A DNA stretch of 8,332 bases from Actinomycetota bacterium. GTDB taxonomy: Bacteria; Actinomycetota; Actinomycetes; S36-B12. The notes beneath the pieces were generated by a model that was not told the DNA's origin, made no database searches, and was given only the letters and a program-made list of their open reading frames with translations. Positions 1-4,926 of this stretch are shown in pieces (the first letter of the stretch is position 1; the number at the start of each line of letters is the position of its first letter). The stretch covers positions 1 to 8,332 of the forward strand of contig JAPLBU010000147.1 in assembly GCA_026392575.1 (NCBI GenBank). The letters are read 5' to 3'. Position numbers and translations under genes: made by a program.

Positions 1-132
1 CCGGACTTCAACCCCGATGCCATGGACTCCGTCCAGTGGGTCATCGACGACAAGGAAGTAACGCCGGATCCGGCCGCCTCGCTCGAGGCGAACGGCGTCG
101 GGCACAAGAGCCTGGTCCAGTTCAGCATCTGA
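1..132 (+). CDS. dmpO: Phenol hydroxylase subunit P4 (DmpO-like), C-terminal part
   Basis: Only the last 43 codons are in the window, reading in frame 1 to a TGA at 130-132. The translated end (VQWVIDDKEVTPDP, then SLEANGVGHKSLVQFSI) matches in order the end of the P4 subunit of multicomponent phenol hydroxylase, which reads roughly AEWLLNDEPFTPKADASLKEQGIDHKSML in the Pseudomonas DmpO protein as I remember it. In that family P4 is a small subunit (about 119 residues) of the cytoplasmic diiron hydroxylase that converts phenol to catechol. In the known operons it sits directly before the P5 reductase gene, which is exactly the arrangement here. The tail ends soon after the HKS motif and so lacks the short extra C-terminal stretch of DmpO. 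The operon genes for P0-P3 should lie to the left. The call rests on similarity plus gene order and is fairly secure, although related toluene or alkene monooxygenases cannot be ruled out from this fragment. Confidence 0.85.
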   Translation, partial: PDFNPDAMDSVQWVIDDKEVTPDPAASLEANGVGHKSLVQFSI

Positions 133-146
133 CAGGTGTGACCCAC

Positions 147-185
147 GTCGCGGTGCCCGGCAGGAAATCTGCCGGGCGCCGCGAC
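147..185 (+). promoter_or_regulatory. 17-bp intercistronic hairpin between P4 and P5 genes
   Basis: Arms 147-163 (GTCGCGGTGCCCGGCAG) and 169-185 (CTGCCGGGCGCCGCGAC) pair over all 17 positions with a single T-G wobble (154 with 178), closed by a 5-nt loop GAAAT. It begins 14 nt after the P4 stop and ends 53 nt before the P5 start. The bases after it (ACACTTCTTATG) are not a clear U-tract, so a full intrinsic terminator is unlikely. A partial attenuator, or an mRNA 3'-end stabiliser or processing site that lowers reductase expression relative to the hydroxylase subunits, fits better. The structure is read directly from the sequence; the role is inferred. Confidence 0.75.
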
Positions 186-227
186 ACACTTCTTATGCGC
201 CCCGTTCATGCGGTGAGCGCAGCGGGC

Positions 228-233
228 AGGAGG
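228..233 (+). promoter_or_regulatory. Shine-Dalgarno site of the P5 reductase gene
   Basis: AGGAGG lies 5 nt before the ATG at 239. This near-perfect site fixes the start of the reductase and suggests independent, efficient initiation even though a hairpin lies upstream in the same transcript. Confidence 0.85.
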
Positions 234-238
234 CAACC

Positions 239-1303
239 ATGACAACCGAGTACCGGGTCACGATCGAGCCGCTGGGGCGCGAGATCACCTGCCGAGACGA
301 CCAGACCATCCTCGATGCCTGCCTGCGGGCGGGCGTGTGGGTTCCGCACTCCTGCACCCACGGCACCTGCGCGACCTGCAAGGCAGAGGTCCTCGAGGGC
401 GAGGTCAGCCATGGCGAGGCATCCTCCTTCGCATTGATGGACTTCGAGCGCGAGGAGGGCAAGACCCTCCTCTGCGTGTGCAAGCCGATGTCCGACGTGA
501 TCATCGAGGCTGACATCGAGGCCGACGACGCGATCGAGGTCCACCCGGTCAGGGATTTCCACGGCACGCTGGTGTCGATGGAGGATGTCGCACTCGACAC
601 GCGCCGCCTCATCGTCGAACTCGACCGGGACCTCGTCTTCAACGCCGGCCAGTACATGTCTCTCGTGGTCCCGGGACAGCCTGGGGTCACCCGCACGTAC
701 TCGATGGCGAGCATCCCGACCGAGCCGCGGAGGCTGGAGTTCCAGATCCGCCGCACCCCCGGCGGCCTCGCCACGGATGGCTGGGTGTTCACCACCCTCG
801 CCGTCGGCGATCCCATCGACCTCATCGGCCCGTACGGCAGGTTCGTGCTGCGTACCGATCGCACCGAGCCGTCGGTGCTTATCGCCGGCGGTACCGGCCT
901 CGCCCCCATCGCATCCATGATCCGGCACACCCTCGAGAACGACCTCGACGGCATCGGCCACATGACTCTCTACCAGGGTGCTCGCACGCGCGAGGGGATC
1001 TACGACGTCGAGCTGTTCCGGGCCCTCGAAGCGCCGCATCCCGACCGCTTCACCTACCGGCCCTGCCTGTCCGAGGAAGAGGCCGAGGGATTCGCGTCCG
1101 GCATGGTCACCGATGTGCTGAACGCCAATCACGAGACGCTCAAGGGCCACATCGGCTACGTCTGCGGGCCTCCGGCAATGGTCGAGGCCGCACTCAAGAC
1201 CCTCATGCTCAAGCGGCTGTTCCCGCGGGACATCTACAAGGAGGAGTTCCTCGACGCCAGCGCAGCTGCATCGCAGGTTCGCTCCCCCCTCATCAAGCGC
1301 TAG
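239..1303 (+). CDS. dmpP: Phenol hydroxylase P5 reductase (2Fe-2S/FAD, DmpP-like)
   Basis: This 354-residue protein matches the family length (about 353). It passes electrons from NAD(P)H through FAD and a 2Fe-2S cluster to the diiron phenol hydroxylase in the cytoplasm. The N-terminal plant-type ferredoxin domain carries C39, C44 and C47 (CTHGTCATC) and C79, the expected cluster ligands. The phrase GEASSFALMDFER around residues 59-71 is highly characteristic of DmpP. The FAD-binding domain has RTYSMAS (152-158). The nicotinamide-binding domain has AGGTGLAP (216-223), YQGAR (245-249) and the C-terminal YVCGPPAM (307-314). Domain order is ferredoxin, FAD, NAD. No truncation or missing key residue is visible. 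The ATG at 239 has an ideal SD. The gene follows the P4 gene in the usual operon order and is translationally tied to the next gene: its TAG stop (1301-1303) is followed by that gene's SD, which begins inside the stop codon. Confidence 0.93.
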   Translation: MTTEYRVTIEPLGREITCRDDQTILDACLRAGVWVPHSCTHGTCATCKAEVLEGEVSHGEASSFALMDFEREEGKTLLCVCKPMSDVIIEADIEADDAIEVHPVRDFHGTLVSMEDVALDTRRLIVELDRDLVFNAGQYMSLVVPGQPGVTRTYSMASIPTEPRRLEFQIRRTPGGLATDGWVFTTLAVGDPIDLIGPYGRFVLRTDRTEPSVLIAGGTGLAPIASMIRHTLENDLDGIGHMTLYQGARTREGIYDVELFRALEAPHPDRFTYRPCLSEEEAEGFASGMVTDVLNANHETLKGHIGYVCGPPAMVEAALKTLMLKRLFPRDIYKEEFLDASAAASQVRSPLIKR

Positions 1304-1307
1304 GAGG
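1302..1307 (+). promoter_or_regulatory. Shine-Dalgarno site overlapping the P5 stop codon
   Basis: AGGAGG at 1302-1307 shares two bases with the TAG stop at 1301-1303 and lies 4 nt before the GTG at 1312. It supports that GTG as the start. It also implies that ribosomes finishing the reductase hand over directly to the next gene. Confidence 0.8.
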
Positions 1308-1311
1308 CCCG

Positions 1312-1881
1312 GTGTCGGCGATTGATCACGTCGAGCCGTCGCATGACCTGCCGGTCACCGTCGTCGTGTCTCGTCGCCCGGCCCCTGGCATGGAAGATGC
1401 GCTGCTGCAGTGGGCCAACGGCATTGCTGCCGCTGCCAGCGTCTTCCCCGGCCACTTGAGCGCCGAGATGTATCCGCCGTCAGCGCCCGACCGCGAGGAC
1501 CTGGTGATGGCGTTCTCGTTCGCGAGCGCCCAGGCACTGAGCGAGTGGGAGCACAGCAGCGTGCGCCGAGAGTGGCTGGACCGAGCCGCTCCACTCGTCG
1601 AGGGTGAGACACGTGCACACGCCGTCAGCGGCTTCGAGGGGATCTTCGCGCCGAGTGTCCATGCCAACGCGAGTCCCCCGCCGCGCTGGAAGACCGCGAC
1701 GGTCATCGCCGTAGCCCTCTACCCGGCGTCACTGCTCATCAGCTGGCTGCTGGTGCCGCACCTGATGTCAGTACCGGTAGCACTGCGCGTGCTGATCACG
1801 ACGGCGATCGTCGTGCCGTTCATGGTGTGGGTCGGCGTGCCGTGGCTGACCGGGCGCCTGCGCGCCTGGTTGCATCCCTAA
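1312..1881 (+). CDS. ABM-domain (dimeric alpha-beta barrel) protein with two C-terminal membrane helices
   Basis: The 189-residue product starts at GTG 1312, chosen for its AGGAGG. Residues about 14-113 look like an antibiotic-biosynthesis-monooxygenase (ABM)-like ferredoxin-fold domain: a VTVVVSRRPAPGMEDALLQWANGI opening strand and helix, then a strand around VMAFSFAS, then EWEHSSVRREWLDRAAPLVEG. A PPPRWKT linker (122-128) leads to two hydrophobic stretches, about 129-150 and 156-179, probably a membrane hairpin. This ABM-plus-two-helix design is a known uncharacterised bacterial family; no catalytic role is established for it that I can rely on. It is the last gene of the phenol hydroxylase segment and is coupled to the reductase, so a role in aromatic degradation or in protection from its products is possible but inferred. 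Its TAA stop overlaps the stop of the convergent racemase gene by 4 bp. Confidence 0.8.
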   Translation: MSAIDHVEPSHDLPVTVVVSRRPAPGMEDALLQWANGIAAAASVFPGHLSAEMYPPSAPDREDLVMAFSFASAQALSEWEHSSVRREWLDRAAPLVEGETRAHAVSGFEGIFAPSVHANASPPPRWKTATVIAVALYPASLLISWLLVPHLMSVPVALRVLITTAIVVPFMVWVGVPWLTGRLRAWLHP

Positions 1882-2903
1882 GCCGGACGTAGCTCCTGCG
1901 ACCACACCGTCAGGTCGGCGAGCACCTCCGGGATGGGGTCGACCCCGATACCCGGCCCGGTCGGCACCGACAGACCACCGTCCTGCAGGACGAACGGCTC
2001 GGTGACGTCGACCTTGTAGTACCTGTTCGACGCACTCGTGTCGCCCGGCAGGGTGAAGCCGGGGAGCGCGGCCAGCGCGAGGTTCGCCGCGCAGACGGGG
2101 ATCCCCCGGCTCAGGCACAGGTCGTGGATCTCCTGGGCCGTGATGTAACCGCCGCCCCGGGCCGGCTTGATGTTGATGATCGACGTGGCCCCGAAGTGGA
2201 TGGCCGAGTCCGCGGACGCGACCGAGTGGATCGACTCGTCGAGGCAGATCGGCGTCGCGCACGCCTCAGACAGCAGGACGTGGCCGTAGAGGTCCTCCTC
2301 ATGCAACGGCTGCTCATGGAGCAGCAGGCCGAACTCGTCGAACGAAGCCAGGTGCGCGGCATCGGAGCGCAGGTACGCCTGATTGGCATCGGTCTGCAGG
2401 GGGATGTCGGGCCAGCGGCCACGGACGGCAGCCACCGGCTCACGGTCCCAGCCGGGCTCGATCTTCAGCTTGATCCGCCGGTAGCCGGCGTCGATGTAGC
2501 CCTCGACCTCGTCGAGCAGCTCGACGACCGACTCCGAGGTCGGGATGCCCACCGAGACGCCGCTGGGGACATGCGAGCGCCCCGCGCCGAAGTAGGCAGC
2601 AAGAGACATCGACTGCTGGCGCAGCCACACATCGGAGCGAACGGCCAACGGATCGTTGTCGTCGGAGATCTCCGAAAGCGCTGGCAGCAAGTGCCGTGTG
2701 ATCACGTCGATCGCTGTGTCGCTGTACTCGTAGCTGTAGCCGGGCCACGACATGGTCACGCACTCGCCCCAGCCGTGAATGCCGTCGGATGACACTGCCT
2801 CGACAAGGATCACGTCGCGGACGACCTCGGTGCCGAAGCTCGTCCGGAAGGGCCGCACCAACGGGATGTTGAGCCGATGCAACCGGATGAGCTCGATGGT
2901 CAT
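1878..2903 (-). CDS. N-acyl/N-succinyl-amino-acid racemase (NSAR/OSBS, enolase superfamily), with two internal deletions
   Basis: This 341-residue protein belongs to the MenC-type NSAR/OSBS group. It should abstract the alpha proton of N-acylated amino acids (racemisation) or dehydrate SHCHC to o-succinylbenzoate. Conserved features: PFRTSFGT (18-25, the specificity loop), WGECVTM (45-51), the catalytic lysine motif KLKIEPGWD (145-153), metal ligands in TDANQAY (D172), LLHEQPL (E197) and CLDES (D222), the second lysine in NIKPAR (K246), and TLPGDTSAS (284-292). Two expected segments are missing. The helix usually reading like KGHRMAKxAxExAxWD is absent around residues 90-94. The WCGGMxExGxGRA stretch before N274 is reduced to CA. 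In addition, the usual NIKPxRVGG has G at 250 instead of V. Family members are about 368-375 residues, which matches the loss of about 30. Start ATG 2903 has GGGAG upstream and overlaps the preceding gene's TGA (ATGA). An in-frame ATG at 3005 is rejected because it lies inside that gene. Activity is doubtful. Confidence 0.88.
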   Translation of the reverse strand: MTIELIRLHRLNIPLVRPFRTSFGTEVVRDVILVEAVSSDGIHGWGECVTMSWPGYSYEYSDTAIDVITRHLLPALSEISDDNDPLAVRSDVWLRQQSMSLAAYFGAGRSHVPSGVSVGIPTSESVVELLDEVEGYIDAGYRRIKLKIEPGWDREPVAAVRGRWPDIPLQTDANQAYLRSDAAHLASFDEFGLLLHEQPLHEEDLYGHVLLSEACATPICLDESIHSVASADSAIHFGATSIINIKPARGGGYITAQEIHDLCLSRGIPVCAANLALAALPGFTLPGDTSASNRYYKVDVTEPFVLQDGGLSVPTGPGIGVDPIPEVLADLTVWSQELRPA

Positions 2904-3706
2904 GGCTCCCTCTCCAGAACGTAACCGCCAGCACCGCTGACGCCAATGATGCGAAAGCCGTCGCCGAATGCTGCGACCAGTGCCTCGCGGAGTGCGATGC
3001 GCCACTGCGCTGCCGCCTCGGGGTTCACTGCACGCAGGGCAACGATGTCATCCGGGAGTTCGATCTCCAGGACATCCCGACCGGCAATGACGAGAGCGGT
3101 CGGATCGAGCGGCTCCAGTCGCCCGGCAGCGGCCGCGTACGCCCGTGGCGAGTCGATCCGCCACCAGGCGAACAGCCGGTCGGTCGGGTCGCCGCTGTTG
3201 ATGCCGTCGTCCATGCTCCCGTAGAAGTCGACCTCGAACCCGTCGATCTCGACCCCCAGCTTGATCAGGTTCAGTCGGGCATTGCGACGCACCAGCGGGT
3301 CGAAGGTCCACACGATGGTGTCGATGCCGTGATCAAGTGCCCACACCCGCTGGTGCATCTTCAGCGCGGTGCCGATGTGCTGGTCGCGGTACGCATCCAG
3401 GACAGCGGCCATATGCGAGTGCAGGTGGTCGTGCCACCCCTCGCCCACCCGATGACGACCCGCGAAGGCGAGTGCGGCCGCGATGGGAACGCCATCGCGG
3501 TAGGCCGCCGACGCATACCCGCCGGCGTGCACGAGGGCCCGCATGAGGTTGCCCGGGACCTGCGTGGACCCGTCAGCGGCTGGCCAGACCACGTCGAACA
3601 GCCGACGAGCAACGTCGAGGTCGCTAACGTCGGTGAGGGCGCGCACCTGCACGCCCGCTCGTTCCTCTGCGGCCGCGAGGTCACCTTCTGGGGACGCGGA
3701 GTTCAC
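2900..3706 (-). CDS. GNAT-family N-acyltransferase (COG3375-like), probable amino-acid N-succinyltransferase
   Basis: This 268-residue protein resembles the predicted GNAT acyltransferases encoded next to NSAR/OSBS genes. Visible features are a GNAT-like start VQVRALTDVSDLDVARRLFDVVW (19-41), HAGGYASAAYRDG (60-72), the HLHSHMAAVLDAYR strand (94-107), and an acetyl-CoA pyrophosphate loop of the QxxGxA type in RDQHIGTALK (107-116). The family signatures WTFDPLVRRNARLNLIKLG (133-151) and VDFYGSMDDGINSGDPTDRL (159-178) follow. By analogy with known NSAR operons it would succinylate the alpha-amino group of amino acids, probably D-forms, using an acyl-CoA; the substrate is inferred. The start is set at GTG 3706, where a TACGGT -10 lies 6 nt upstream, as in leaderless actinobacterial transcripts. 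An alternative is GTG 3652, close to the core fold. The end overlaps the racemase start by 4 bp, so the two are translationally coupled. No internal loss is seen. Confidence 0.82.
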   Translation of the reverse strand: MNSASPEGDLAAAEERAGVQVRALTDVSDLDVARRLFDVVWPAADGSTQVPGNLMRALVHAGGYASAAYRDGVPIAAALAFAGRHRVGEGWHDHLHSHMAAVLDAYRDQHIGTALKMHQRVWALDHGIDTIVWTFDPLVRRNARLNLIKLGVEIDGFEVDFYGSMDDGINSGDPTDRLFAWWRIDSPRAYAAAAGRLEPLDPTALVIAGRDVLEIELPDDIVALRAVNPEAAAQWRIALREALVAAFGDGFRIIGVSGAGGYVLEREP

Positions 3707-3712
3707 GTACTC

Positions 3713-3718
3713 ACCGTA
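3713..3718 (-). promoter_or_regulatory. Probable -10 element (TACGGT) of the acyltransferase-racemase operon, leaderless type
   Basis: On the minus strand TACGGT fits TANNNT and is followed by 6 nt (GAGTAC) and then the GTG at 3706. A transcript would thus begin at or within a base of the start codon. No convincing -35 is seen. Only 31 bp separate this GTG from the divergent peptidase ATG, so the upstream part of this promoter lies inside the peptidase gene. Confidence 0.45.
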
Positions 3719-3726
3719 CCGAGATC

Positions 3727-3731
3727 GGGAG
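3727..3731 (+). promoter_or_regulatory. Shine-Dalgarno site of the M20 peptidase gene
   Basis: GGGAG lies 6 nt before ATG 3738. It favours this start over the in-frame upstream ATG at 3543, which lies deep inside the divergent acyltransferase gene. Confidence 0.65.
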
Positions 3732-3737
3732 CAAGGC

Positions 3738-4862
3738 ATGCCGCAGTCGGCTCTTTCGAAGCAGGCGCACGAATTGCTGCCCGCCATGCTCGACGCGGTC
3801 GAGGCGCTGGTCTGCATCGAGTCACCCACCGAGGACGCCGAGGCCTGTCGGGCGATCGCACAGGAGGCCGTGGGCATCTTCGAGGGCTGGCTGCCCGAGC
3901 CCGCACGCGTGGAGACCCATGATGGCCGTCCGGTGTGGCGATGGGGGGCCGCTCGGCCACGCATCCTCCTGCTCGGCCACCTCGACACCGTATGGCCCAT
4001 CGGCTCGCTCGCACGCCTGCCGTTCTCCAATGACGGCGCTGTGCTGCGCGGGCCAGGGGTCTTCGACATGAAGGCGGGAGTGGTTCAGGGCTGGGCGGCG
4101 CTCACCCTGGCCGGGCTGGACGAGTCATCCGGCGTTGGCATGCTGCTGACGACCGACGAGGAGACCGGGTCGCACGCATCACGCGACCTGATCACCGATG
4201 CGATCACCGATGCCGAAGCGGTCCTCGTCCTCGAACCGTCCATCGACGCAGCGCTCAAGACTGCGCGCAAGGGCACCTCCTGGTACACCCTCGAATTCGA
4301 GGGACGCGCCGCGCACGCCGGACTCGATCCCGAGCGCGGCATCAACGCACTTCTGGCGGCCGCGGAGTTCGCAGGCGCCTGCGGTGCCTGGGCCGACGCC
4401 GACGCGGGCACCACGATCACGCCGACCCTCCTCCACTCCGGCACCACGGCAAACACCGTTCCTGCGCAGGCCAGTCTCACCCTCGACGTCCGGGCGTGGT
4501 CGTGGGCCGAGCAGTCCCGCGTCGACCATGCCGTGCGGGCCTGGCGCCCGTCCGTAAACTCCGCCGGCATCTTCGTCCTCGGCGGGATCGATCGCCCGGC
4601 CATGGAGGAGTCGTCCTCCGGCACCCTCTTCGCCCTCGCCCAGGCGGCGGCGGTCACCCTCGGCCTCCCGCCCATCGAGGGCCGGTCGGTGGGAGGCGCG
4701 AGCGACGGCAATCTGACCGCCGCCGCGGGCATCGCGACCCTGGACGGCCTCGGCGCGGTCGGCGATGGCGCGCATGCCGACCATGAGTGGGCCAGCGTGC
4801 CGGCCATGGCTGACCGGGCGGCCCTGCTCGCCGAACTCCTGCAACGACTGCTAGCCAACTGA
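3738..4862 (+). CDS. M20 family metallopeptidase/deacylase (glutamate carboxypeptidase-like), probable N-acyl-amino-acid hydrolase
   Basis: The 374-residue product is a typical full-length M20 di-zinc enzyme, cytoplasmic with no signal peptide. The metal and catalytic residues are all visible: H81 and D83 in LLLGHLDTV, D110 in GPGVFDMKAG (bridging), E141 (general base) and E142 in TTDEETGS, E166 in LVLEPS, and H349 in GAHADHEW. The lid or dimerisation domain begins at RAAHAGLDPERG (190-201, H193) and includes TANTVPAQASLTLDVRA. VGGASDGN (318-325) is also family-typical. It resembles carboxypeptidase G2 and ArgE-like deacylases. Lying divergently 31 bp from the acyltransferase-racemase pair, it most likely removes the N-succinyl (or other acyl) group from the L-product, closing a D-to-L amino acid conversion route. 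The acyl and amino-acid specificity is inferred from context, and a peptidase role for a gamma-glutamyl or folate-type substrate is the alternative. Confidence 0.88.
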   Translation: MPQSALSKQAHELLPAMLDAVEALVCIESPTEDAEACRAIAQEAVGIFEGWLPEPARVETHDGRPVWRWGAARPRILLLGHLDTVWPIGSLARLPFSNDGAVLRGPGVFDMKAGVVQGWAALTLAGLDESSGVGMLLTTDEETGSHASRDLITDAITDAEAVLVLEPSIDAALKTARKGTSWYTLEFEGRAAHAGLDPERGINALLAAAEFAGACGAWADADAGTTITPTLLHSGTTANTVPAQASLTLDVRAWSWAEQSRVDHAVRAWRPSVNSAGIFVLGGIDRPAMEESSSGTLFALAQAAAVTLGLPPIEGRSVGGASDGNLTAAAGIATLDGLGAVGDGAHADHEWASVPAMADRAALLAELLQRLLAN

Positions 4863-4882
4863 CCCAGCCACGATGACGGATC

Positions 4883-4898
4883 GTCCGCGTTCGCGGAC
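4883..4898 (+). repeat. Short dyad (7-bp arms) in the helicase promoter region, possible operator
   Basis: GTCCGCG and CGCGGAC face each other across TT. The dyad lies between the M20 stop and the helicase start and covers the place where a -35 element would fall relative to the -10 at 4915. It is too short and has no T-run, so it is a poor terminator; an operator is possible. GTCC and GGAC half-sites recur on both sides (for example GGACAGGTCC at 4895-4904). Confidence 0.4.
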
Positions 4899-4914
4899 AG
4901 GTCCGGCCACCGCG

Positions 4915-4920
4915 TAACAT
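4915..4920 (+). promoter_or_regulatory. Probable -10 element (TAACAT) of the XPB helicase gene, leaderless type
   Basis: TAACAT fits the actinobacterial TANNNT -10. It is followed by exactly 6 nt (CAGGCG) and then GTG 4927, so the transcript would start at the start codon. No good SD precedes the GTG, which agrees with leaderless initiation. No clear -35 is visible. Confidence 0.55.
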
Positions 4921-4926
4921 CAGGCG

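Noticed and set aside
147..197. Hairpin at 147-185 as a full Rho-independent terminator
   Set aside because: The stem is strong, but the following bases (ACACTTCTTATG) are not a T-run, and the reductase downstream needs operon transcription.
206..1150. Long open frames antisense to the reductase (ending at 193 and 206 on the minus strand)
   Set aside because: They lie opposite a gene with complete family motifs and a perfect SD; high GC leaves long open antisense frames. Their translations show no recognisable motif.
2124..2792. Plus-strand open frame of about 222 codons opposite the racemase
   Set aside because: Shadow frame of a clear enolase-superfamily gene; the translation has no domain signature and no SD of note.
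1878..2903. Menaquinone o-succinylbenzoate synthase (menC) as the main role of the racemase
   Set aside because: No other menaquinone gene is nearby, while an N-acyltransferase and an M20 deacylase are adjacent; the sequence resembles NSAR-type enzymes most. Dual OSBS activity cannot be excluded.
4883..4920. SOS box or the mycobacterial RecA-independent damage promoter upstream of the helicase
   Set aside because: No LexA-type dyad is visible, and the bases 8 nt upstream of TAACAT do not fit the TTGTCRGTG motif beyond one or two positions.
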